Part shown: piece after piece, positions 26,501-41,500 of the stretch
How the letters are laid out: each line of letters starts with the position of its first letter
How positions within the stretch are numbered: the first letter of the stretch is position 1
DNA from: Antilocapra americana
Lineage: Eukaryota; Chordata; Mammalia; Artiodactyla; Antilocapridae
Assembly (NCBI GenBank): GCA_007570785.1
Contig: ML664666.1
Coordinates: 1 to 64,000, forward strand
Length of the DNA: 64,000 nucleotides
Direction of reading: 5' to 3'
Program-made: the position numbers and the translations under genes
The notes under the pieces: generated by a model
The model's database searches: none
What the model saw: the letters and a program-made list of their open reading frames with translations, nothing else
Told to the model about the DNA's origin: nothing

Positions 26501-29500
26501 CAGGTACATGTAAAAATGCATATATTATGGATTGATATTCACAATTCTTAGTAAAAATAAATCAAAATAATTATGAAAGGTAATTGGACTGAAATATTAA
26601 TCCATAAATTGCTGCACATATAGTTTCTACCTTTTAGAACCAAATATGACATATACAAAAATAATTGGGGCAAATATACAAAAGGACATTTTTGACTCTA
26701 GCAAATAGAAATTTGAAAATAAATCCTACTTCCAAAATTTTCCAATGGTGGGAGATTCAAATATCATTGAAATATAAGTACTAGTTGTAGGTGGAATCAC
26801 ATATGAAAATTGGTTGGTTTTCCGAAGTTCTTCCAAACTGACATCTAACTGGATCAAAATGTGAATTGGTAGCATATTAATAATATGTAGTAGATGAGTA
26901 TTTGCTGAGTTCACACAAACATCACCAAAGTTAAGGACAGAAGGCCCTGAAAAAATGAAAAGTTAGTAAGTTTAATTGCTGACAAATGTATTCACTGACT
27001 GTTTTTGTAAGTATTCAGTCTATTTTGATCAATTAATTCATTAAAAATAGCACTTAAAATATTTGCTATAATATCAGAAATTAACAGAGTGTTTCATAAA
27101 GATGTTCATAGCTTGATGGTTAGAGGTTATTGGCCAAAATTCAAATAGATTCTGATTATATGGAAAATTACATGACAAAATTACTAGCACTAATTACAAC
27201 TCATCTCAGTACACAAATTTGCATACTCCAACATCCTCTCCACTCTCATGAATGCATCTATGTTCACTTATCCAGAATTTACAGAAATTGGAAACTTTCC
27301 CATGACTCATTATTTAAATTTTATTTTTATCTTTAAATGCCCAAAGTCTTTATATAACTCCAAAAAGTATTCTTGTGCCCTTTCATAATTTCTCCCTACC
27401 ACCATCCTCTGTATTCCTCCTTTCCAGACAACCACTCATTTGCTTTATGTCACTATTAGATCAAGTTGCATTTTCCAGATTTTAATATGAGTGGAATAAT
27501 ACAGAATGTGTGTTTTTTTTCTCTGATTTCTTTCCTTCAGCAAGTTCTCTGGAGATCCATTTAAGATGTTTCATGTGTCAATTGTCTATTCCTTTACATT
27601 ACTAAGTGAAAAGTGAAAGTTTAGTCGCTCAGTCGTGTCCTACTCTTTGCAACCCCATGGATTGTAGACTACCAGGCTCCTCCGTCCATGGGATTTTTGA
27701 GGCAAGAGTACTGGAGTGGGTTGCCATTGCCTTCTCCAGAGGATCTTCCTGACCCAGGGATCGAACCCAAGTATCCCACATTGCAGGCAGACATTTTACC
27801 ATCTGAGCCACCAGGGAAGTCGCCCATTTTTAGTGAATGTTGACACATCACCTGTTACTACTTGGATTCTTCCCAGGTATGGCCTATTAAAATTAAGGAT
27901 TCTAAAATATTTGCAAACAAGTATTTTATTTAAAATATACCTTAATTTCCTTTAGATATTTAGGAGTACAATAAATGGATAATATGGTAGATGTGTGTTT
28001 AAATGTATAAGAAACTGCCAAACTTCTTCAAAGTGGTTGTATTGAGTTGGCCAAAACGTTTGTTCTGATTTTTCTGTAATATCTTATGGAAAAATCCAAA
28101 AGAACTTTTTGGCCAACCCAATTTAATTTCACATCCCCACTAGCAGTATACAAGAGTCTCAGTTCCCCCAAGTCTTCAGCAACAATTGAAGTGGTTTTTT
28201 AGCCATTCAAATAGATTTATACAGCAGTATCTCATTTTAGTTTTATTTTGTGTTTCCCTAACAATGAATGTTAAAAAACAAAGATCATGGCATCCAGTCC
28301 TATCACTTCATGACAAATATAGAAGGGGAAAAAGTGGAAGCAGTGACAAATTTTCTCTTCCTGGGCCCCAAAATCACTGTGAATGGTGACATCAGCCACA
28401 AAATTAAAAGATGCTTGCTTCTTGGAAGGAAGGCCATGCCAAGCCTAAACAGTGTATTAAAAAGCAAACACATCACTTTGCCAACAAAGGTCCATACAGG
28501 CAAAGCTATAGTTTTCCAGTAGTCATATATGGATGTGAGAGTTAGACCATAAAGAAGACTGAATGCCGAAGAACTGATGCTTTCAAATTGTGGTGCTGGA
28601 GAAGATGCTTGAGAGTCCCTTGGACTGCAAGATCAAGCCAGTCAAACATAAAGGAAATTAACCCTGAATACTCATTGGAAGGACTACTGCCAAAGCTGAA
28701 GCTCCAATACTTTGGCCACTGATGCAAACAGTCAACTCATTGGAAAAGACCCTGATGTTGGGAAAGATCGAAGGCAAAAGGAGAAGAGGGCAGCAGAGAA
28801 TGAGATGGTTGGATGGCATCTCTGATTCAATGGACATGAACTTGGGTGAATTACAGGAGATGGTGAGGGACAGGGAGGCCTAGCATGCTGTAGTTCATGG
28901 GGTCACAAAGAGCTGGACATGATTTAGTGACTGAACAACAAGAGCAGCAATAAACAATGGTATATATCGTTCCATGCGCACATTTGTTGTTATATCTTCT
29001 ACAAGGAAGGAAGCACATGACTTAATGATCTATCTATTTTGATTTACTTTTGGCATATCACGTTAGGTAAGGCTACAAATTCAGGTTTGTTGTTGTTGTT
29101 TTTGGCATGTGACTTCTATGTCCCAGCACTATTTATTGCAAAGACTAGGTTTTCTGCACCATACTGCATTTGCACCTTTGTCAAAATTCAGTTGTCCAAC
29201 ATACACAGATCTATTTCTGAACCTTACGTCACTGGTCTATATTTATGCCAATAACATACTGTTTTGCTTCCTAATAAATCTTGAAATCAAGCAGTGTATT
29301 AATTTCAACACATTTTCCTTTTCCAAAATTTTTTTGACTATTCTAAATACTTTGCATTCCTATGTTAATTTTAAAATGAGCCTGTTAATTTCTACAAAAG
29401 ACCCTGATGGGATTTTGGTTGGAATTGTGATGAATCTGTATATTCTTTGAATTGTTTTTGCATATCCTTTGTGTCTCTGTACAACTTTTTGAATAAACAG

Positions 29501-32500
29501 AATACAGTTACAATAACAGTTTCAGTGCCATTGTCTGATAATTTTAACATAAGTATCATATTAATGATTTAACTGGTTAATAATTCTATTTATTATGGTT
29601 TATATTTCCCTGCTTCTTTTTATGTGTTGTAATATTCACTTGGATGTCAGATATAGTAAATTTTACCTCATTAGGCACTAGACAATTTTTCATATTCTTA
29701 TAATTTTCTCGAGCTCTACTCTGGAAGGAAGTTGTCTTAAAAAAGACTGGTGCTTCCAGATCTTTCTTTTATGAATGTTACCTCGGTCCAGAGTATTGCT
29801 CTAACTAGTAATGATTATCCTCCACTACTGAGGCAAGAACTTCCTCAGTACTCTGCCTCAACATCCCATGAATCATGAGGTTTAAGTACTGGCTGAGGCA
29901 AACAATACAGCGGTGTGCTAGAAATAGTAAGACAGAGATCCAAGAACAAGAAAGACAAAGTGGGTCTAATAAGATTCAATTTATACTTAAGATTGCCAAA
30001 GCAATCCTGAAAAGAATGAACTAATTTGGAAGACTTTCACTTAATGATTTCAAAACTTATCAGAAAACTATTTAACAACAGTACAGAACTGTCACTGGAA
30101 TAGATAGATGTACAGATCAATGGAACAGAATTAAATGGTGGTGGGACAACTGAATATCCACACATAACAATATAAATTTAAACTCTTAACTCTTACCATA
30201 AACAAAAATTTAAAAAACATTAAAAGAAATTGTAGTCCTAAACATAAGATCTAAAAATACAAAATGTTTAGGAGAAAATATTTGTGAATTAAGCTAGCTA
30301 AAAATTGTTGGGCATGATATTAAAAGCATGATCAATAAAATGAAAAAATTTAGCTACTTCAATTTTATTTAAATAAAAAATTTCTGTGCTTTAAATAACA
30401 TTATTAAGAAAATGAAAAAAAAACAAGCCACAGATTTAGGGGAAATATTCAGAAATCATAGCTGAAAAAAGATGTGTATTCAAAATACATAAACAATTCT
30501 TACAACTCTATAAGGAGGAGACAAATATTCAAGTTAAAAATTGGGGAAAGAGATATCTCCAAATAAGATATACAATTTAAATAATTGTATCTCTAGTAAA
30601 TACATCAATATATATTCAACACTTTGTCAAAAAGAAAATGCAAATAAATACCACAATGAGAGAACATTTTGCACCCACTAGCATGGCTATAATCAAAAAG
30701 ACAGAAAATAACAATTGTTTGTGAAAACCTGGAGAAATTGTAACCCTCATGTACATATCAACAACCTCTAGTATGCCGATGATATCACTCTAATGGCACA
30801 AAGTGAAGAGGAACTAAAGAGCCTCTTGACAAGGATGAAAGAAGAGAGTGAAAAAGCTGGCTTGAGACTCAACCTTCAAAAAACCAAGATCATGGATAAC
30901 ATCCAGTCCCATTACTTCATGGAAAAGTGATGGAGAAACAATGGAAACAGTGACAGAATTTATTTTCTTGGGCTCCAAAACACTGCATCCATGAAATTAA
31001 AAGACACTTGCTCCTTGAAAGAAAAGTTATGACAAAACTAAACAGTGTATTAAAAATCAGAGATTTCACTTTGCTGACAAAGGTCCATGTAGTCAAAGCT
31101 ATGGTGTGTCCAGTAGTCATGTACAGATATGAGAGTTGGACCATAAAGAAGGCTGACAGGTGAGGAATTGATGCTTCTGAATTGTGGTTCTGGAGAACAC
31201 TCTTGGGAGTCCCTTGCATTGCAAGGAGATCAAACTGTCAATCCTAAAGGAAATCAACCCTGCACATTCATTAGAATGATGGCTACTGAAGCTCCAATAC
31301 TTTGGCCACCTGATAGGAAGAGTTGACTCATTGGAAAATACCCTGATGCTGGTAAAGACTGAAGCAGGAGGAGAAGGTGACAGCTGAGGATGAGATGGTT
31401 AGATAGCATCACCAACTCAATGGATATGAATTTGAGCAAACTGTGAGATAGGGGAGGACAGAAGAGTCTGGTATGTTGCAGTCCAGGGGGTCACAAAGAG
31501 TATGACACCGCTTAGTGACTGGATAACAACTGTTGGAGGGATTGCAACCTAGTGCAGTTACTTCCGGAAATTCTTGGCAATTTCATTAAAAGTTACACAC
31601 AAAGTTACCATCAGTTCAGTTCAGTCTCTCAGTCGTGTCCAACTCTTTGTGACCCCATGGACTGCAGCACACCAGGTTTCCCTGTCCAACACCAACTCCC
31701 GGAGTTTACTCAAACTCATGTCCATCAAGTCAATGATGCCATCCAACCATCTCATCCTCTGTCGTCCCCTTCTCCTCCTGCCTTCAATCTTGCCCAGCAT
31801 CAGGACTTTTTCCAATGAGTCAGTTCTTCACATCAGATGGCCAAAGTATTGGAGTTTCAGCTTCAATATCAGTCCTTCCAATGAATGTTCAGGACTGATT
31901 TCCTTTAGGAGTAATTGGTTTATCTCCTTGCAGTCCAGGAGACTCTAAAGAATGTTTGCCAACACTACAGTTCAAAAGCATCAATTCTTCCACACTCAGC
32001 TTTCTTTATAGTCCAACTCCCACATTCCATACATGACTACTGGAAAAACCATAGCTTTGACTAGACGGACCTTAGTTGGCAAAGTAATGTCTCTGCTTTT
32101 TAATATGTGGTCTAGGTTGATTGTAGCTTTTCTTCCAAATAGCAAGCATCTTTTAATTTCATGGCTGCAGTTACCATCTGCAGTGACTTTGGAGCCCCCC
32201 AAAATAAAGTCTCTCACTGTTTCCATTGTTTCCCCATCTCTTTTCCATGAAGTGATGAGACCAGATGCCATGATCTTAGTTTTCTGAATGTTGAGTTTTA
32301 AGCTAACTTTTTCACTCTCCTCTTTCACTTTCACCAAGAGGCTCTTTAGTTCTTCACTTTCTGCCACAAGGGTGGTGTCACCTGCATATCCAAAATTATT
32401 GATATTTCTCCCAGAAATCTTGATTCCAGCTTGTGCTTTATCCAGCCCAGCATTTCACATGAAGTATTCTGCATATAATTTAAATAAGCAGGGTGACAAT

Positions 32501-35500
32501 ATACAGCCTTGACATGTTCCTTTCCCAATTTGGAACCAGTTACCATACCACTCAGCAATTCTACTCATAGGAATCTAACCAAAAGAAATAAAAACATGTT
32601 CACTCAAAGAATTATATGTGACTATTTATAGCAGCATTATTCACAGTAGCTTCAAACTGGAAACAGCTCAGTGTCCATCAACTGTAAATGTGTAAACAAA
32701 ATGTGTGTGTGCTTAGTCACTCAGTCGTATCCATCTCTTTGGACTGTAGGCTCCTCTCTCCATGGGGATTCTCCAGGCAAGAATACTGGAGTGGGTTGCC
32801 ATGCCCTCCTCCAGGGAATATTCCCAGCCCAGGGATCGAATCCAGGTCTCCCACATTGCAGGCAGATTCTTTACCAGCTGAGCCACCAGGGAAGCCCATT
32901 CTTAATAAAATGATATATTACTTAATATCTCATTAAATTATTTATTAAAATATTTATACCTAACACCACGGGAATGGACCTTACAAACATTATGCTAAGT
33001 AAAAGAAGCAATATAAGAGAGACCACATATTATGTGATTCCTTTTACATGAAATGTTCAGAATAGGCAAATCTATAGTGACAGAAAGCTAATTGTTGCCT
33101 GGGGCTAGGGGTGGGAAATGGAAGTAACATCATAACAGTGATGAGAGTGATGGCATCAATGTAAAAACTGATGATGATGCCTGAATAAACCTGTAAATTC
33201 ACTGAAATTCACTGATTTGCATGCTTTGACCTGGTGAATTTTATGAAATATGAATTACACTTCAATAAATTTATTTTTAAAAAGACTTCACTAAGTTTTT
33301 ATAGATTCTTACCAACAATTACTTGATAAATTTGCTTTGGTGTCAAAATTAAGCTGCAATCATGTTTTTCCTGGGGTGTGGATGGGTCTGATTTAAGTCC
33401 TTTAAGAACCTGTGAGAAATCACATTATTCCAAAATTAATTGTTCGATACTAGCAAAAGATATTTTAAGAATTCTCATGGTATAATCAAATGTGAAATAT
33501 TGCACATACCTTTCTTCTCAGAGACTTTGTCTCCTTCAATGCTATATTTCTGGTACTTAGCAATCGGTTATGTTTGATCTGACACCGCGCTGAAGATAAC
33601 TCCTCTTCTCTTTCCACTTCTGAGACAGTGGGTGATTTTAGACCAGATGCAGGATGTAATCTTATGTCTATGTCATTACATGAGTATATGTGCTTCCTAG
33701 GGAAACCATAATAATAACTAATTGAGGCTAAGTCTATTAGAAAATATATACATCAGTAAATTCAAATATTCCCCATAGTAGATGCTATTACTGACCCACT
33801 GAGATCCACTGAAGCAGGCAAAAGCACTTTGCACAAAAAATTGTCCTCTGTTAAGGGGACCCCATTCTCAAATACCTCCCCAAGAAAGTTACACCCCCCC
33901 TACCATACCCAATGACAACTCACAGGCAATGACTGATATGGAGCACAAAAGTTCCTTTGACTCAAGGCAGGAACAACAACACGGTATAATTTACACTCAA
34001 GAGACCCCAGGTATCAGTCTGAGAGTAAACTTTATTTGAAACACATTATTTCTGAGCTCCCTCTCTTGCCCTATCCTGCTTCCTCACATTGTACACATTT
34101 CTCCCAAAAGAACAGCCTCCAAAAATCACATGTGCTGGAATTCCTGTCTCAGAATCTGCTTCTAGGGAAGTCCATCTAAGACATTCCCAAATCAAAAGTA
34201 AAAAAGGAAATAAATGCAGCTTAAGTAGTTCAATGTTTTGTTATTTTCATACACGAAAACATCCTTTAAATCACGAAAAAGAATCTAAAGAAAAAAATTC
34301 TGGCTTTACAGGCACCATGATCTGTTTGCTTCATATTGTTTGAGAAAGTGAACTTTACCTGTGTGCTTCTTTCTGCAGGCGCACATTTCTTAAATATTTT
34401 ATGTATCCCACATAATAGTTTTTATGAAATTTCTTTTCTATTTTTTCAAATTTAGTATATGCAAAATCAGGATCCACATAGTTATATCTTGGAATCTTTG
34501 TGAAAATCGTCCTACAATATGAGGAAGTCATGTTAATATTTATGTATATTAATATATGTGCATTTATTCAACCAGTATTTTTATTGAGTGCCTTATACCA
34601 AGTATTTTTATTGAGTGCCTCTTATACCAAGAATGACAGAAAATCTCTAAGGTCATTGGGATGTAATACCACCTATTCTTGGGGTATTAGTCAAGAGGTA
34701 ATAATTCGGGCAGCTCCAGGTTATAGATGGAATTAGATCTGAATCTTATTAGTGTTTCTTAATAGTTAATTCATGTGTTTCAATAAATTTAAGTTAAGGT
34801 TTACTATCACTTATTCTTATAACTGAGGAGATTTTAGTTCATTTTGGGAAAAGTTGTTGGAAATGTGACTTTGAGGAGATTGAATAAAGATGATACTAAG
34901 GATGAAGATGATAATGACAATGAAGACGAGAACGACTGATTTATCACAGTTTAAAATTTTTAATCTTAGATAAATTCAAGCTCTCGGCCATAATTAATGA
35001 ACATGACTATTTTGAGGACTGTATACATTTCCAAACATGATTATTTCTATTATTCTCCTCTACTTGTCAACAGCCTATTTTAAGAATCATTGGGTAAACC
35101 ATTCACAAATCCTGGCAAGTACACATTAGAGATGAAAGGTTAGATAAAGGAAATACAGTAGCATTCCACAACCACTCCTCCAATGTAAAAAAAAAAAAAT
35201 TGAAAATAAAATTCTAATACTATTGTTATTGCCATCACTAATTTATTACAGCAGGATCTGATAAGATCTCTGCATGTCATGCTGGTTATTGTGTCTTACA
35301 AAATATCAGGTTTTTAATATAGCACATTACCTGAAATTTTTATCTTCTTCTCCAGACCGGATACTTGCAGCTCGGTCATTGGGAAAGGCTATCAGTGCAT
35401 CCTTCAGTAATTCTTTATTTATGTTATGATTGTGAATGTGTGTCATGGCTGACTGAAGCATTGCAACAGGTGCATGGTCCTTGTACTGTGCCAAGTCTTT

Positions 35501-38500
35501 CACCACAAACTGTCCCGCAGGATTACTGACCAAAGGGGATATACCTTTTAGAGAATTGAATATTAAGTTTAAACATATTTTTTTGAACTTTCATGAATTA
35601 ACAATTACACTAGAGTGCTGCTTCCAACTTAAAACTACATCCCTAAGCAAATTCAGAAAATACAAATAATTAATACATGATTCTACATAAAACAATTTAG
35701 CAAAATAATGTATGCATAAGTGATAAAAATGCATGCAAAAAAACCTAAAACCTGTTAACTTGAAGGACTGGGTTGTCCCACATGAAACTGAAATTTTTAT
35801 AAAGAGAGCTGAATATCAGCAGTTTCATATGGTTCAATGTATAAGAGATAACTGAGAATTAGTTGATACAGTAGCAATCAGAAAATCTATGGGATGGTCA
35901 AAGTGGTTTATATTATAGACTCAAAAAAAGTAAAAGAATAAAATATAAAAATCATTAAAATATTTAATAAATTTTATATACCATTAAATCAGTGCTAGTC
36001 AAAGTGAGATCTTCAAAATGGCAGCATCAGCATCTACTGGAAACATGCTGGAAATTCAAATATTTGGGCTCCAACAAAGATCTGCTTAATAATCAATGAC
36101 GGGATGTAGGACAGTGGCATATTTTAACAGGCCCAGATGCATGCAAAAGTTTAGAAGCATTAGATCACATTTGATACACATAGCTAAACATTAATGTGTT
36201 AAGATAATCCTAGAGTAACCAAAAATAAACTAATAATTGATAAGCGCCCCTAACAGCATACCAGGATTAACTTTCATCACAACTTCCTTGGTGGAAGGCT
36301 TACAGACAATATTAAAATATAAACATATCTGATGGAAAGGCTTCAGTGATGAAGACTCCAAATTTTCATCTGCCACTGTGCCAATAATCTCTAAAAATTG
36401 CTTCACTTTGAAGACTCCAACTTGATGCGGAATGAATGAACATGTCACATTCTGAAAACAGAAGAAAAGTGATCAATTGCTATAGGCTGAATATTTTGGG
36501 CTTCCCTTGTGACTCAGAGGATAAAGAATCTGCCTGCAACGCAGGAGACTTGGGTTTGATCCCTGGGTAATATTTGCAAACCCCTAAAACTCATGTTTTG
36601 GGATTGTTGGTTTTTTTTTTTTTTTTGCCATGTCATGCAATATATATGATCTTAGTTCCACAACCAGGGACTGAACTCATCTCCCTGAAGTGGAAGTAAG
36701 GAGTCTTAAATACTGAACCACCAGGGCAGTTTCTGAAACTCTTTTGTTAAATTCTAATGCTCTATAACATAGAATTAGGTGATTGAAGCCTGAATGGGAT
36801 TAGTTTCCTTAAAAAAGAAGGTCCAGAGAGCTCCTTAAGCCTTCCACCATGTGAGGATATCAGAAGTCTGTGCCCAGGAAGAGGGCCCACACCTGACCAT
36901 GTGAGCACTCTGATCTGGGATTTTCAGCCTCCAGAACAATTAGAAATAAATTTCAGTTGCTTATAAACTGTGCAGTCTATGGTATATTCTTATAGCAGCT
37001 GAAATGGACTAAGAAAACAGAAAACTGTTAGGATAAAATAAAAAGCAAATAAAAAATATTGCTTATAAAATTTTAGGGAAAGCTAGTTTACTGATGGTGA
37101 AATGAAAGTCTTTATTAGAAAACTACCTAAGAAAGAAATTAAGATTAATGGTACTGAAATACTTCCAGAATAGCTTAATAAGGGCCTCCAAAAAGTTACT
37201 CCTTCACAATCAGAAAGAGAACACCAGGAAAATTATCAAAATTAACTTCTCAGCTATTTGAAAATTACCTAAAATATTGCACAATGAACACTTCAAAAGT
37301 TGAATGAACTGGGCTACAAAGTTTAGCCTCATTCACCATATTCACTTGATCCCTTGCCAACCAACTACCACTTCTTCAAGCATCTTGAAAACTTTTTGCA
37401 GGGAAAACACATCCACAACAAGCAGGAGGCAGAAAATGCTTTCCAAGAGTTCGTCAAATTTCATAGCATGGATTTTTATGCTACAGGAATAAACATACTT
37501 ATTTCTCGTTGGCAAAATGTGTTGATCACAATGGTTTCTATTCTGATTAATAAAGATGTATTTCATTCTAGTTATAATGATTTAAAATTCATGGTCTGAA
37601 ACCACGGTTACTTTTGTACCAACATAATAAATAAAAACTGTCCCTGAGGAAGCTCAATTGTTAGAGTTATTAAACAAAGACAGTAAGTCAACTACTATAA
37701 ATATGTTCAAAAAACTGAAGAAAAACATGTCTAAAAACTTAAAGGCAGTATGAGAACATCTCACAAAATAGAGCATATCAATATAGAAATTGTTTAAAAG
37801 AACAAATAAAGACAAGAGAATGCAGGAAACTCATAAATATGTGGAAATTAAATAATACACTTCTAAGTAACCAATAGGTCAAAGAAGAAATTTCAAGAGA
37901 AATTAGAGAAAACTTTCAGATAAAGAAAAACTAAAATTCAACATACCAAAACTTATGGGATGCAGCAAAAGTGGTGATTAGAAGCAAATTTATAGCAGAA
38001 AGCACCAATATTAAAAAAAAAAAAGATAAAGGCCTTTCATCAATAACCTAACCTCCATCTTAGGAAGTAGAAAAAAGAAGAGCAAAAGGAAGTAAACAAA
38101 GCAAACAAAAGGAAAGGAATAACCATGAAATAGAGGACAGAAAGCAATAGAGAAAATCAACAAACCTGAAACTATGTCTTTGTAATGATTAACGATATTG
38201 GAAAAAACATGAGCTAGACTCATCAAGCCAAAATCAACAACAGCAAAAACTCAATTTCCTAAAATCAGGAATAAAAGAGAGGATATCACTACCACTCAAC
38301 ATCAATAAAAGGGAGTATGACGGAATAATAAAATGATGAATAATCACGTGCCAACCAGTTAGATAACCTAGATAACATCGACAAATCCAAAGACACAAAC
38401 TTCTGAACATGGTTCTAGAAGAAACAGAAAATCTGAATAGCCATAGGATAACCAGAGATTGAAACAGAAATCTGAAAACTTCTGACAAGAGAAGTCTAGA

Positions 38501-41500
38501 ATCAGATGGATTTGATGGTGACTTTTACTGGATATTTGAAGAGGAATGAGCACCAATTCTTCACAAAGTATTCTAAAAATTAAAGATAACACTTTCTAAC
38601 TCCTTCCATGATACTAGTTTTACTCTAATGTAAAAAGGCATTCAAGAAAACTACAGACTAATGTCCTTTGTGAATATATGTGCAAAACTCTACCAAATAC
38701 TATCAAATTGAATTCAGTAACACACACAAACGATCAATCACTATGTCCAACTATGTACAACTCCTTTGCCATGAAACATCACATACTTGGTCTTGAGAAC
38801 AATTTTTTGGATAAGACTTCCAAAGCACAGGCAACAAAAGCGAAAAATAGACAAGACTGCATCAAACTAAAAAGCTTCTTCACAGCAAAAGAAACAGTCT
38901 ACATAGTGAAGAGACATCCTACAGAATGGGAAAAAAATACTTGTGAACCATATATGTGATAAAGAGTTAATATGGAGAATATATAAGGAACACTTACAAA
39001 TCAAAAGCAAACTAATAACCTGGTTAAAAAATGGGCAGAGCACTTGAATACACATTTCTCCAAAGAAGACATATGAATGGCAAAAGGTGCTCAACATCAC
39101 TAATCATCAGGGAAATGCTAATTAATACCTCAATGACTTATTACAACCCACCTGTTGAAATGGTCATTTATCAAAAAAATCAGATAACAAAGGTTGCTGA
39201 GGTTATGAAGAAAAAGGAGGCTTTTTTGGTGTTTACTGTTGGTGGGGATGCAAACTGATACAATTAGACAGAAATTAGGGAAAACAGTATGAGGACTTCT
39301 CAAAAAAATTAGAAATAGAACTATCATATGATCCAGGAATCCCCCTTCTAAGTATACATCCAAAGGAAATGAAATCAGTATCTCCAAAAATATCTGCATT
39401 CCCATGTTCACTGCAGCATTATTGGCAATAGTCAAGAATCAAAAACAGCCTCAATGTTCATCAGTGAATGAATAAAGAAGATATAGTACACACAGTGGAA
39501 TGTCATTCAGCCTTAAAAAAGAAGGAAATACTGCCATTCCTGAGAACATGGATGAACTCAAAGGACATTATTCTGAATGAAACAAGCCAGACACAGAAAG
39601 ACAAATACTACATGAATTTTATATGTGAAATATATGTGAGTTTAAAATAGTCAAACTCTTGGAAGGACAGAGTACAGTGGTGTCTGCCTGGGGCAGGGAG
39701 GGGGTGGAAATAGGGAGATGTTGGTCAAAAGAGTACAAAGTTTCAGTTGCTCAAGATGAGTAAATTCTGGAGACCTAATGCACAGCATGATGACTATAGT
39801 GAACAATACTATATTGTATACCTGCAGTTTACGAAGAGGGTAAATCTTACATGTTCTCACCATAAAAACAAAATGTAAAAATGTGAGGTGAGGAATATGT
39901 TAATTAGATTAACTGTGCTGATCATTTCACAATGTACACATTTATCAAAACAATTGTGCACCTTGCATGTATGCATGCTAAGCCACTTCAGTTGTCTCTG
40001 TGACTCTATGGAATGTAGCCCACCAGGCTTCTCTGTCCATGGGGATTCTGCAGGCAAGAATACTGGAGTGGGTTGCCATGCCCTCTTCCAGGGGATCTTC
40101 CCAACCCATGTGAAATTTATTCCTATTTGTCAGTTATACCTCAATAAAGCCGAGGACAAATAAAGAAGATCATTGAGCATAAAACTGGGGATGTGTGGGG
40201 CAATTATAAACTATATATTTACCGCTACATTCCTCAGAGCACCTTGATCTGTATTCAAAGTTTTAAAGTTCCCCCTTTGTTTTATTACACTTTGTTTCTA
40301 TAGTAAAAACTACATACATAAGAGAACTTGTCCATATAAAAACTTCCATATGAATGTTTATAGCAGCATTCTTCACAACAGCCAAAAGGTAGAAACAATT
40401 CAAATGGCCATCAACTGATGAATGGATAAACAAAAGGTAGTATAGCCATACCATGGGATATAATTTGGCCATAAAAATCAATGAGGTACTGATACTTCAA
40501 CACTGATGAATCTTGAAGAGATTATGCTAAATCAAATAAACTAGAAACAAGTCGACGTATTATATGACTATATTTATATGACATGTCAAGAACAGGAAAA
40601 ATTTATAGGGATAGAAGAGATTCATGGTTACCAGGGGCTGAGGAATGGGGAGCAGGGGAAGTGACCACCAAAGGACATTATGTTTCTCTTTGGGGTTATG
40701 CTAACACTGTGAAATTAGACCATGCTAATAGTCACACAATTCTGTGAATACACTAATTACCACTGAATTGTATACTTTAAGTGTGTAAATTTTATGGTAT
40801 GTGAATGATGCTTCAATAAAGTTGGTATTAAAGAAAAAATCTTACTGTACTTCCAAATACTTAGAGGCTATTTGACGAGCCTGTGGAAGTCATAGCTCTC
40901 CAGTGTTTCCTACATTTCTTACATTCATTTTTTATTAATTTGAAACTTACAACTGCTCAAGAAATCTAGAAATGTAGAGGGCTAAAAAATTATGTTAGGA
41001 AATTAACTATCAGCTATGGGATTTTTTGAGTCTGAAAATTTTATATAGCATAGGGAGTTCCCAGGAGCCCCACTCAATGTGAAATTTCCAAATTGGTTTC
41101 AGAGATGTACACAAGTATATATTCCTTTTTATGCCCAAAAGATTATATGCTGACCAAAATTTAAGTGGCAAATATACTTCAGGTCTGTCTTGCATTACAG
41201 AAATTAAAAACCTATGTGAACAGAAAAAAATTCATGTAATATGAAAGGAAAGACCCTTTATTACACCCTCTTTAAATGTTCCTTTCTCAACAGTGATTCA
41301 TTATCTCTTCATCCACATATTTATCAACTGTCACCCATGTATCCTTAAACACTCAGATATGCCCTCTACACTCAAACTGAATTAACATTTTCATATGGTG
41401 TCCACTTAAATTGTTGGCCATCCTACACATTTTCTCAACATAACCACTAGGGGTAGCCCATCCCTAATCAACTATAACTAATTTTATTCCTACCATAAAT

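Larger units (their letters stand above)
27433..29490 (-). mobile_element. Old L1M LINE, antisense, in several pieces
   Basis: Segments 27433-27600, 27833-28027, 28125-28265 and 28945-29490 read as antisense mammalian L1 ('aagaaactgccaaacttctt', 'tttgcacctttgtcaaaatt', 'aatttctacaaaagaccctg'). They are separated by a SINE, a mariner MITE and a BovB piece, giving an age order with the L1M oldest. Confidence 0.5.
30000..33290 (+). mobile_element. Old L1M LINE 3' region, broken by three insertions
   Basis: Pieces 30000-30757, 31533-31602, 32547-32702 and 32901-33290 read in order along an L1M 3' region: 'cagatcaatggaacagaatt', 'actgttggagggattgcaac', 'cactcagcaattctactcat', 'gcagcattattcacagtagc', 'acattatgctaagtaaaaga', ending 'cacttcaataaatttattt'. 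They are interrupted by a sense BovB, an antisense BovB and a SINE. The end lies about 25 bp from exon L. Confidence 0.65.

Noticed and set aside
37287..37627. Retrocopy of SETMAR
   Set aside because: No SET-domain sequence precedes it, and the SETMAR fusion is known only from primates. A mariner terminal repeat follows directly.
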